Below, one piece after another: positions 49,634 to 60,748 of a DNA stretch of 64,000 nucleotides. Below the pieces are notes generated by a model, which worked only from the letters and a program-made list of their open reading frames with translations, did not search any database and was not told the DNA's origin. The stretch spans positions 4,620,936-4,684,935 of the forward strand of contig OZ038436.1 of assembly GCA_964036275.1 (NCBI GenBank), written 5' to 3'. How positions within the stretch are numbered: the stretch's first letter is position 1; each line of letters begins with the position of its first letter. The translations under genes were made by a program, and so were the position numbers. This DNA is from Litoditis marina. Lineage: Eukaryota; Nematoda; Chromadorea; Rhabditida; Rhabditidae.

Positions 49634-51387
49634 GAAATGGATCAAAGTACAAACAACGTTGCTGGGTCGTTTAACATGATCTACAGTTGAACAACTACTA
49701 ACACTTATATAGTAAAATTACAGAGTTAAGGTAACTGTATGGTCGATGTCAATGTCAGGGGCGAATTCTATATTTAAGACAAAGTATTTCGCTAACACTA
49801 GCAGTTAAGCATTAATCGGGTTACCTGGTTCATCTTTCTGTTAATTCCAAATTTCCCCGAAAAAACATTGTAAAAAAGGGTTCCAAAAGGTTCAACAAAA
49901 GCGTTAACCAGGTAGCCCGGTTAAGGTTACCTGACCGGGTTCCTTGTGGAAATGGCCGAATCAAAGTACAAATTACAAAAAACGCTGCTGAGTCGTTTAA
50001 CATGATCTACAGTTGAACCACTACTAACACTTATATAGAAAAATTACAGAGTTAAGGTAACTGTATGGTCGATGTCAATGTCAGGGGCGAATTCTATATT
50101 TAAGACAAAGTATTTCGCTAACACTAGCAGTTAAGCATTAATCGGGTTACCTGGTTCATCTTTCTGTTAATTCCAAATTTCCCCGAAAAAACATTGTAAA
50201 AAAGGGTTCCAAAAGGTTCAACAAAAGCGTTAACCAGGTAGCCCGGTTAAGGTTACCTGACCGGGTTCCTTGTGGAAATGGCCGAATCAAAGTACAAATT
50301 ACAAAAAACGCTGCTGAGTCGTTTAACATGATCTACAGTTGAACCACTACTAACACTTATATAGAAAAATTACAGAGTTAAGGTAACTGTATGGTCGATG
50401 TCAATGTCAGGGGCGAATTCTATATTTAAGACAAAGTATTTCGCTAACACTAGCAGTTAAGCATTAATCGGGTTACCTGGTTCATCTTTCTGTTAATTCC
50501 AAATTTCCCCGAAAAAACATTGTAAAAAAGGGTTCCAAAAGGTTCAACAAAAGCGTTAACCAGGTAGCCCGGTTAAGGTTACCTGACCGGGTTCCTTGTG
50601 GAATTGGCCGGATCAAAGTACAAAGTACAAAAAACGCTGCTGAGTCGTTTAACATGATCTACAGTTGAACAACTACTAACACTTATATAGTAAAATTACA
50701 GAGTTAAGGTAACTGTATGGTCGATGTCAATGTCAGGGGCGAATTCTATATTTAAGACAAAGTATTTCGCTAACACTAGCAGTTAAGCATTAATCGGGTT
50801 ACCTGGTTCATCTTTCTGTTAATTCCAAATTTCCCCGAAAAAAACATTGTAAAAAAGGGTTCCAAAAGGTTCAACAAAAGCGTTAACCAGGTAGCCCGGT
50901 TAAGGTTACCTGACCGGGTTCCTTGTGGAAATGGCCGAATCAAAGTACAAAGTACAAAAAACGCTGCTGAGTCGTTTAACATGATCTACAGTTGAACAAC
51001 TACTAACACTTATATAGTAAAATTACAGAGTTAAGGTAACTGTATGGTCGATGTCAATGTCAGGGGCGAATTCTATATTTAAGACAAAGTATTTCGCTAA
51101 CACTAGCAGTTAAGCATTAATCGGGTTACCTGGTTCATCTTTCTGTTAATTCCAAATTTCCCCGAAAAAAACATTGTAAAAAAGGGTTCCAAAAGGTTCA
51201 ACAAAAGCGTTAACCAGGTAGCCCGGTTAAGGTTACCTGACCGGGTTCCTTGTGGAAATGGCCGAATTAAAGTACAAATTACAAAAAACGCTGTTGAGTC
51301 GTTTAACATGATCTACAGTTGAACCACTACTAACACTTATATAGAAAAATTACAGAGTTAAGGTAACTGTATGGTCGATGTCAATGT
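49634..51387. repeat. 326/327-bp tandem repeat, about 5.3 units, upstream of transporter copy A
   Basis: GTCGTTTAACATGATCTACAG recurs at 49,666, 49,992, 50,318, 50,644, 50,971 and 51,298 (spacing 326, 326, 326, 327, 327). Units are nearly identical. They differ by one A in a poly-A run and a few substitutions such as AACCACT/AACAACT. The first unit begins within one or two bases of the acceptor before the copy A start codon. Each unit carries CAGGTAGCCCGGTTAAGG and GGTTACCTGACCGGG words. The minus-strand frames across units are incidental. Confidence 0.97.
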
Positions 51388-51720
51388 TACGTCTACCTAA
51401 CAATAACAAAATCAAAATAATGGAATTGAGATGAAATTTATAAAGTCTACTGACTTTTCATTATCATTTAAGTGAAGAAATTTAGAAAGAAATCAATATG
51501 CCCTCAAGTGAGAGATTTCTTTGAATTTATTTAATTCTTCCTTCCTCTTTCAGTAAACAAAACATTGAAAATGAAGTAATGTATGTGTCTATCAATCGCA
51601 AAATTTCTCAGAAACTATATCGTTACATTTTTTTTACACTTTCAGGTAAAACAACGTTCTATCTCGCACTCAAATGTGACAGCCTTTGCTTATAAAGAAC
51701 CGTTGGCTACTATACATTAG
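51388..51720. other. AT-rich spacer before the 4,468-bp duplication
   Basis: No gene seen. Its second half (TCTATCAATCGCAAAATTTCTC to AAAGAACCGTTGGC) resembles 41,733-41,898 on the other side of copy A. Confidence 0.5.
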
Positions 51721-52235
51721 TAACTCATCTGCAACTTGAAAAAAATTGAAATGGTAAAAATCCAAATTCACATACAACTAAATTCACGAATAGTAAATAG
51801 TTTTATTCAGGTTCAATTTCGATTAAGTACAGTAAGAGCACACAGATATATACAATCATTCCCATAACTGATAACACTTTCAGGGTATATTTTTCCAGAT
51901 TAGAAAAAACGTCTTAAAAGTATTGTTAATATACAGAAAAAGAAAATTAAAAATCACCGAGTTGACATAACAAAATCACAGATCAAAAGAGCACGGGGTT
52001 TGAATACTGAACTGTGTAAAAATAAAACATTACCAGTACACATTGCGTTGGTTTTTATACACCGTAAATAGTATAATACAAAGAATTGACCACAAATCAA
52101 AAAGTTAAGCTTTTGGTCGATAGTGAAAAGTAAACAATTACAGAAATTACATGCTGGAAACAGCCCCGTAGAGTTTAAAAACAGGTCCGAAGAAGAAAAA
52201 GAAAAACATTCACAGTAAAAAGTAAAAACTGTAAC

Positions 52236-55200
52236 CTATTTTTGGCGGGTTTCATCATTCTTAGATGCGCAGGTTTCGAGAACATTTTCGATTACTGTAG
52301 TTTCGTCCGTGAAATCGTCAGAAGAATCGAGTACGAGATGGCGCCGTGAAGAAGACGCAGAGGACGACTGAAATGGACAGATTCTAGTTTGTAGTATGCT
52401 CTGCACAACACTTTGAAATTAAGTGAAATCTACAAGTAAGTTTTTTTGGTAACCCACTTGGTAACCCTAACCTGATATCCTTTTTTTAAGGTTACCTTAG
52501 TTGGTAATAGGGTTGTTAAAGTCGAACTCGAAACTCGATTTCTGCCAAAACTCGAAAACTCAAAATTTTGAACTCGATCTACAACCCGAGTGGGTAACCT
52601 CAAAAAGGGTTACCTAGAAAAAGACTGAAAACAACAGATTCTATGTTGTAGTTCGGTCTGCAGAACATGCTACCTATGTATAGTCCGTTTCACCAATTAA
52701 TGTCCTTCTACAGTAATCCGTCAGATATTCAGAAAGGTTTTTCTAATGAATGGTTCATTATTTTGGTTTCAAACGTTCAGAGTTTGTAGTAGTAAACGTG
52801 CAGAAGATACTACCAAAACTTGAAATAAACCCAGAAACGCCAATATACCAAACTTTAACCTGGAATTTCGATTAGATTACTGTAGAGGGTTATAAGTTGG
52901 TGGAACAAACTATATGAAATTCAGGCGGATCAAACTAAACAATCACAGCAGCTATGTACAAAATGCAGTTTTAGCTGCTTTTCTCAGTACGATCATGAAC
53001 AACAATGAAGAAAAACTAGCGAATTAAGAGAGAACAGGTACTTTACATACTGGCAGTGGAACATCCATATGCACAAGTAGTAACAGATCACCGGTGGTAC
53101 TAAAAAGACTTTCAAATTACATGGTCTTCAATCCCTGATCAACTGACAAGAGAAAGTGCGTTACAGCAGAATAAAACACCTCAGTTTTGTAAAAAGAGGA
53201 AGCATTCTACCTTTACACAGACTAGAATGCCTATAAAAACATACATACAAGGACGTCATGAACGTTTGGGTTAAGATTTACATGAATTTTCATCTGCACC
53301 GGAAAACCTAACAATAAAACCGATTTTCGAGTAAATCCAACCACTAGCACGTACTTTTTTCTAATCTAGAACAAATCTTATCATACCAAAACTTTGAATT
53401 GACAGTCCACAACGCATTTATCAGAGCAAATACGGATAAGTTCGAAAAGGTAAATTACTTGTGTGTATTTATAGTGTAATGAAAAGAAGAAAACCGGTTT
53501 TATATCGATATTCTAAAAATGTTAGCTCTTCGATGTGTTTGAATTAATTTCAACTTTCTTCCACCTTACCACGGTCGAATGTTACACGCTCTGTTTATAT
53601 GACAGACGCTTTTTAGTGAATAGTTCGATGAGCGAACGAATCACAAAAAGTCATGGTAAAACAGCACAAGTTACACGTAGTTGAGAAGTTCAAGGTCTGA
53701 CGGATGAAAATAACTGAAGCTCTAAGTTTTGTCGAAAATCGTGGTGAAGTTTTCAGCTTTCAAAATGAGTGCACTAGCAGTAAATTTTCAAAATGAAAGA
53801 GAAACACGAGATCATTTATATGAGAAAGTTGGTACTAGAAACTCAGATCATTGCTGCTATCATTTCGAACCAATATCCTCTTTTTCTTGTGGAGAGAAAT
53901 AGAGAAACAGAGAAACAGTGGGGTAGAGAAGAAGTAATTCATTATTTACAAATGTAATTTTTTGTGAATCACTAAATTTTCTCCATTTTCATATAGAACG
54001 TTTTTCCCAACACCTAAAGTTCATCAGAATCATTTAAACTTCTTTGTTGGTGTCCCACCTCTTTAATCGCTTTTCATACAGTTACTCAAGTGCACAGTCA
54101 ACAGAAACATATTAGACACAGCAGAACTCGGAAACGTGCAATGACAGAGTGCACAATTTCTCATTAGAATGCTAATTTCCCGTGATTACTCAATTTACTT
54201 CTGTTATAAGTGACTGTTTCATTTACTCCTTGCTCTCTCTCCGCGAGAAGTCAAGTTGAGCTCAAAATGGGTTTTCAAAATTCTGGACAGAAAAAAAAGT
54301 GAAAAATTCCTTGAGAAAAGTTGAAAACTACGATTAAACGTATTCATCGGAGCAGGATAAAGTTGACGTTGAAAAAGGAGATTTCACATTTGTTGTTCTA
54401 TTTATTTTTATTTTGTTTGTTTTCATTGCTGAAGAATCACCTGTTTCATATCGATTATTCTGTAAATGTTAGTTTTTCAATGTTTGTTCCATTCATTCCA
54501 AATTCCTCCAATCTTACGTCGGTCGAATGTTACACGCTCTGCTTATGAGGCAGACGCGGCGCGAATTTAGTGATATCAGTTGATTCACATTGATTTCACT
54601 ATAACTGTCGTTTGAGTGGAGAAAAACCAATGGGTGTAGTTTTTGTGCAAATGTTCTATTTATTTATACACAGCATGTTTTGGTCTTTTAGATATTTGTC
54701 TATTGCCACGCGTTTTACCATACTTTTCAATGATATCATAGTTTCGTTTACTTTGATAATACATTTGGTGCGAGATAGTCTGATAAATAGAACATAATGT
54801 GAAAAAGGAAATTTATAGTTTGATGTCCACACAGTCTCATACTTCTATTGCGATACTGTCAGATGAACCTACTAACCTGTGTAGTTTTTCTCTCCCTTGG
54901 GCCCTTGGCATTTAATCGGTTATACATAGTAGATGGAAAGAAGGAAGGATGTGTATTAATGTATAAATGTATAATAAGATTAAGTTAAACTCTCTAATTA
55001 TAGAAGTGCGTTACAAAATAAGAAAGAAAACTTTGTCATGTAAACATAGAAAGAACTATCAGATGATTTATTGTAATATTTTTGGGTATATTTAACTGCA
55101 TCGTTTCGCAAACGTTTATTCCCTACCCATGTCTTCTGTTTCTCAAGAGTGAAGTACGAAATGACGTGAAGCATTGAATCAAGCTAGGAGTTTTTTTTCT

Positions 55201-55323
55201 TTTTTCGAAACATAACATTCTCAAATGAAGAAACCGCGTTGAGATTACGCCATCCCGTCCGATACTCAGCATAATTTTTTTATTCGCGTTCTGGAGCACT
55301 TTTTTTGTTTTTGGTGCTGTCAT
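52236..55323 (-). CDS. Unrecognised gene in duplication unit 1 (tentative three-exon model)
   Basis: The terminal exon 52,367-52,236 follows CATTTCAG and encodes 43 residues rich in Ser and acid (SSSASSSRRHLVLDSSDD..., ending DETRQK-stop). The exon before it, 53,099-53,051, follows TTTTTAG and ends at a GTATGT donor; it reads TTGDLLLLVHMDVPLP and joins in phase. A possible first exon is 55,323-55,127, starting MTAPKTKKVLQNANKK and ending in a GG|GTAGGG donor with the matching phase. This gives 125 residues in all. The last two exons look coding by composition and phase; the first is weaker because it lies inside the Tc1-like element. I recognise no domain. Function unknown. Confidence 0.35.
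52675..52916. mobile_element. MITE, TTGTTCCACC family (in unit 1; copy at 57,143-57,384)
   Basis: The left end TATGTATAGTCCGTTTCACCA...CTTCTACAGTAATCCG and the right end GATTACTGTAGAGGGTTATAAGTTGGTGGAACAAACTATATG are inverted. The interior is AT-rich and non-coding. Confidence 0.7.
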
Positions 55324-55511
55324 TGTTCAGTTGAGTTCAAGTTGGGGAGTTGTTGACGGATGTATCGAGATCAGGTGATGTACCGAAAGAAAGAAAAGCA
55401 TCTGCATCATAAGCAGACCGTGTAACATTCGACCGTGCTAAGGTTGTAGATAGTTTAAATGAATTCAATAAACATCAAAAAACTACATTCACAGATTTTC
55501 GAACCGGTATT
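54441..55511 (-). mobile_element. Tc1/mariner-like remnant in duplication unit 1
   Basis: The inverted ends TTCTGTAAATGTTAGTTTTTC...GGTCGAATGTTACACGCTCTG and the complement at about 55,393-55,511 match the element at 42,522-43,455. The same minus-strand transposase fragment (IIEKYGKTRGN, SGRPK) lies at about 54,670-54,790. Relative to the first element it has about 280 extra bases (55,103-55,385) before the right end. A second copy is at 58,909-59,979. Confidence 0.5.
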
Positions 55512-56188
55512 TATGATGCCATAATGAGACAACAAAATTGAATTTCTCCTTCAACTTATTCGTATTTCTTTTGATAAATGCGTTTCTGGAGTGTCAATTC
55601 GATCAAAATTTGTCTTTCAAGAGAACTTTCTTTGATTAAAAAAAAGTACATTCTACATCTTGGGTTCTACGGGTAAATCGGCTCCATTTTCAGGTCTCCA
55701 AGAGCGAATGTTTGTCCGAAAAAAATCGAGGAAAAAAATAGAAGTGGAGTCAGTCCGCAAAGCGTATAATGCCTAATGAATTCAGCTAGTTAGTATTAAC
55801 AACCTGTTTATTCGAGGTCTGTAACACACAAGTGCATCTGAATAATATAAAACTAATAATGTCGTTGAGGAATCCTGCTGTGTAAAATGCTTTCTAATGA
55901 GAGCAAAACAGTTTATAGGAACTGCACAAAACCCACCATTGGAACAACATGCAACCCGAAATAATAGGACTACATCAAAACAAGTCAAATATCATTTTAT
56001 GCAAATTTCATACTTCATATTTCATATTAATTTATTCACGTCGCTTCGTTACGAGGCGGTGTTCATCATACATGTCACAGATCTTTGTGGCAGCAGTTTC
56101 TTGTAAGGTCTTGGTTCCTTTATGCAAATAATAAGTGAAAACTACCTTCTGAAAAAACGAATAACTCAACAATGTTCTACTACCATAA

Positions 56189-59100
56189 TAACTCATCTGC
56201 AACTTGAAAAAAATTGAAATGGTAAAAATCCAAATTCACATACAACTAAATTCACGAATAGTAAATAGTTTTATTCAGGTTCAATTTCGATTAAGTACAG
56301 TAAGAGCACACAGATATATACAATCATTCCCATAACTGATAACACTTTCAGGGTATATTTTTCCAGATTAGAAAAAACGTCTTAAAAGTATTGTTAATAT
56401 ACAGAAAAAGAAAATTAAAAATCACCGAGTTGACATAACAAAATCACAGATCAAAAGAGCACGGGGTTTGAATACTGAACTGTGTAAAAATAAAACATTA
56501 CCAGTACACATTGCGTTGGTTTTTATACACCGTAAATAGTATAATACAAAGAATTGACCACAAATCAAAAAGTTAAGCTTTTGGTCGATAGTGAAAAGTA
56601 AACAATTACAGAAATTACATGCTGGAAACAGCCCCGTAGAGTTTAAAAACAGGTCCGAAGAAGAAAAAGAAAAACATTCACAGTAAAAAGTAAAAACTGT
56701 AACCTATTTTTGGCGGGTTTCATCATTCTTAGATGCGCAGGTTTCGAGAACATTTTCGATTACTGTAGTTTCGTCCGTGAAATCGTCAGAAGAATCGAGT
56801 ACGAGATGGCGCCGTGAAGAAGACGCAGAGGACGACTGAAATGGACAGATTCTAGTTTGTAGTATGCTCTGCACAACACTTTGAAATTAAGTGAAATCTA
56901 CAAGTAAGTTTTTTTGGTAACCCACTTGGTAACCCTAACCTGATATCCTTTTTTTAAGGTTACCTTAGTTGGTAATAGGGTTGTTAAAGTCGAACTCGAA
57001 ACTCGATTTCTGCCAAAACTCGAAAACTCAAAATTTTGAACTCGATCTACAACCCGAGTGGGTAACCTCAAAAAGGGTTACCTAGAAAAAGACTGAAAAC
57101 AACAGATTCTATGTTGTAGTTCGGTCTGCAGAACATGCTACCTATGTATAGTCCGTTTCACCAATTAATGTCCTTCTACAGTAATCCGTCAGATATTCAG
57201 AAAGGTTTTTCTAATGAATGGTTCATTATTTTGGTTTCAAACGTTCAGAGTTTGTAGTAGTAAACGTGCAGAAGATACTACCAAAACTTGAAATAAACCC
57301 AGAAACGCCAATATACCAAACTTTAACCTGGAATTTCGATTAGATTACTGTAGAGGGTTATAAGTTGGTGGAACAAACTATATGAAATTCAGGCGGATCA
57401 AACTAAACAATCACAGCAGCTATGTACAAAATGCAGTTTTAGCTGCTTTTCTCAGTACGATCATGAACAACAATGAAGAAAAACTAGCGAATTAAGAGAG
57501 AACAGGTACTTTACATACTGGCAGTGGAACATCCATATGCACAAGTAGTAACAGATCACCGGTGGTATTAAAAAGACTTTCAAATTACATGGTCTTCAAT
57601 CCCTGATCAACTGACAAGAGAAAGTGCGTTACAGCAGAATAAAACACCTCAGTTTTGTAAAAAGAGGAAGCATTCTACCTTTACACAGACTAGAATGCCT
57701 ATAAAAACATACATACAAGGACGTCATGAACGTTTGGGTTAAGATTTACATGAATTTTCATCTGCACCGGAAAACCTAACAATAAAACCGATTTTCGAGT
57801 AAATCCAACCACTAGCACGTACTTTTTTCTAATCTAGAACAAATCTTATCATACCAAAACTTTGAATTGACAGTCCACAACGCATTTATCAGAGCAAATA
57901 CGGATAAGTTCGAAAAGGTAAATTACTTGTGTGTATTTATAGTGTAATGAAAAGAAGAAAACCGGTTTTATATCGATATTCTAAAAATGTTAGCTCTTCG
58001 ATGTGTTTGAATTAATTTCAACTTTCTTCCACCTTACCACGGTCGAATGTTACACGCTCTGTTTATATGACAGACGCTTTTTAGTGAATAGTTCGATGAG
58101 CGAACGAATCACAAAAAGTCATGGTAAAACAGCACAAGTTACACGTAGTTGAGAAGTTCAAGGTCTGACGGATGAAAATAACTGAAGCTCTAAGTTTTGT
58201 CGAAAATCGTGGTGAAGTTTTCAGCTTTCAAAATGAGTGCACTAGCAGTAAATTTTCAAAATGAAAGAGAAACACGAGATCATTTATATGAGAAAGTTGG
58301 TACTAGAAACTCAGATCATTGCTGCTATCATTTCGAACCAATATCCTCTTTTTCTTGTGGAGAGAAATAGAGAAACAGAGAAACAGTGGGGTAGAGAAGA
58401 AGTAATTCATTATTTACAAATGTAATTTTTTGTGAATCACTAAATTTTCTCCATTTTCATATAGAACGTTTTTCCCAACACCTAAAGTTCATCAGAATCA
58501 TTTAAACTTCTTTGTTGGTGTCCCACCTCTTTAATCGCTTTTCATACAGTTACTCAAGTGCACAGTCAACAGAAACATATTAGACACAGCAGAACTCGGA
58601 AACGTGCAATGACAGAGTGCACAATTTCTCATTAGAATGCTAATTTCCCGTGATTACTCAATTTACTTCTGTTATAAGTGACTGTTTCATTTACTCCTTG
58701 CTCTCTCTCCGCGAGAAGTCAAGTTGAGCTCAAAATGGGTTTTCAAAATTCTGGACAGAAAAAAAAGTGAAAAATTCCTTGAGAAAAGTTGAAAACTACG
58801 ATTAAACGTATTCATCGGAGCAGGATAAAGTTGACGTTGAAAAAGGAGATTTCACATTTGTTGTTCTATTTATTTTTATTTTGTTTGTTTTCATTGCTGA
58901 AGAATCACCTGTTTCATATCGATTATTCTGTAAATGTTAGTTTTTCAATGTTTGTTCCATTCATTCCAAATTCCTCCAATCTTACGTCGGTCGAATGTTA
59001 CACGCTCTGCTTATGAGGCAGACGCGGCGCGAATTTAGTGATATCAGTTGATTCACATTGATTTCACTATAACTGTCGTTTGAGTGGAGAAAAACCAATG

Positions 59101-60656
59101 GGTGTAGTTTTTGTGCAAATGTTCTATTTATTTATACACAGCATGTTTTGGTCTTTTAGATATTTGTCTATTGCCACGCGTTTTACCATACTTTTCAATG
59201 ATATCATAGTTTCGTTTACTTTGATAATACATTTGGTGCGAGATAGTCTGATAAATAGAACATAATGTGAAAAAGGAAATTTATAGTTTGATGTCCACAC
59301 AGTCTCATACTTCTATTGCGATACTGTCAGATGAACCTACTAACCTGTGTAGTTTTTCTCTCCCTTGGGCCCTTGGCATTTAATCGGTTATACATAGTAG
59401 ATGGAAAGAAGGAAGGATGTGTATTAATGTATAAATGTATAATAAGATTAAGTTAAACTCTCTAATTATAGAAGTGCGTTACAAAATAAGAAAGAAAACT
59501 TTGTCATGTAAACATAGAAAGAACTATCAGATGATTTATTGTAATATTTTTGGGTATATTTAACTGCATCGTTTCGCAAACGTTTATTCCCTACCCATGT
59601 CTTCTGTTTCTCAAGAGTGAAGTACGAAATGACGTGAAGCATTGAATCAAGCTAGGAGTTTTTTTTCTTTTTTCGAAACATAACATTCTCAAATGAAGAA
59701 ACCGCGTTGAGATTACGCCATCCCGTCCGATACTCAGCATAATTTTTTTATTCGCGTTCTGGAGCACTTTTTTTGTTTTTGGTGCTGTCATTGTTCAGTT
59801 GAGTTCAAGTTGGGGAGTTGTTGACGGATGTATCGAGATCAGGTGATGTACCGAAAGAAAGAAAAGCATCTGCATCATAAGCAGACCGTGTAACATTCGA
59901 CCGTGCTAAGGTTGTAGATAGTTTAAATGAATTCAATAAACATCAAAAAACTACATTCACAGATTTTCGAACCGGTATTTATGATGCCATAATGAGACAA
60001 CAAAATTGAATTTCTCCTTCAACTTATTCGTATTTCTTTTGATAAATGCGTTTCTGGAGTGTCAATTCGATCAAAATTTGTCTTTCAAGAGAACTTTCTT
60101 TGATTAAAAAAAAGTACATTCTACATCTTGGGTTCTACGGGTAAATCGGCTCCATTTTCAGGTCTCCAAGAGCGAATGTTTGTCCGAAAAAAATCGAGGA
60201 AAAAAATAGAAGTGGAGTCAGTCCGCAAAGCGTATAATGCCTAATGAATTCAGCTAGTTAGTATTAACAACCTGTTTATTCGAGGTCTGTAACACACAAG
60301 TGCATCTGAATAATATAAAACTAATAATGTCGTTGAGGAATCCTGCTGTGTAAAATGCTTTCTAATGAGAGCAAAACAGTTTATAGGAACTGCACAAAAC
60401 CCACCATTGGAACAACATGCAACCCGAAATAATAGGACTACATCAAAACAAGTCAAATATCATTTTATGCAAATTTCATACTTCATATTTCATATTAATT
60501 TATTCACGTCGCTTCGTTACGAGGCGGTGTTCATCATACATGTCACAGATCTTTGTGGCAGCAGTTTCTTGTAAGGTCTTGGTTCCTTTATGCAAATAAT
60601 AAGTGAAAACTACCTTCTGAAAAAACGAATAACTCAACAATGTTCTACTACCATAA
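56189..60656. repeat. 4,468-bp tandem duplication, unit 2
   Basis: Near-identical second unit. It ends at CTACCATAATA, after which the sequence diverges (GCGCAGTATAAT). That following sequence matches the flank of transporter copy A at about 43,915-43,945, so unit 2 joins the ancestral neighbourhood of copy B. It carries the same internal elements, shifted by 4,468 (MITE 57,143-57,384; Tc1-like 58,909-59,979). Confidence 0.95.
56704..59791 (-). pseudogene. Second copy of the unrecognised gene, middle-exon acceptor altered (tentative)
   Basis: Same exon pattern shifted by 4,468: 59,791-59,595, 57,567-57,519 and 56,835-56,704. The acceptor in front of the middle exon reads TTTTTAA instead of TTTTTAG because 57,568 is T on the plus strand. 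If the model holds, this exon would be skipped; joining exon 1 to exon 3 directly would shift the frame. It could still be a sequencing or haplotype difference. Confidence 0.3.
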
Positions 60657-60748
60657 TAGCGCAGTATAATACCAGAAACATACAACTTTTGGCTGAGAAG
60701 AGAAGGAAACCGAGTAAAAAGTATATTACATTAGAAACAACTAAAATT

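Larger units (their letters stand above)
51721..56188. repeat. 4,468-bp tandem duplication, unit 1
   Basis: TAACTCATCTGCAACTTG at 51,721 recurs at 56,189, and everything between recurs at exactly +4,468 with no length change. The only difference I noticed is C at 53,100 against T at 57,568. The unit holds a TTGTTCCACC-family MITE (52,675-52,916), GGTTACC words (52,470-52,620), a solo Tc1-like end (about 53,491-53,608), a Tc1-like element (54,441-55,511) and candidate exons on the minus strand. Confidence 0.95.

Noticed and set aside
50776..51309. 68-codon frames repeated in the 327-bp units
   Set aside because: Present only in the two units with the extra A in the poly-A run. Not conserved across units.
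53766..53910. 47-codon plus-strand frame starting MSALAVNFQNE
   Set aside because: Coding-like at a glance, but isolated, with no splice context or known similarity.
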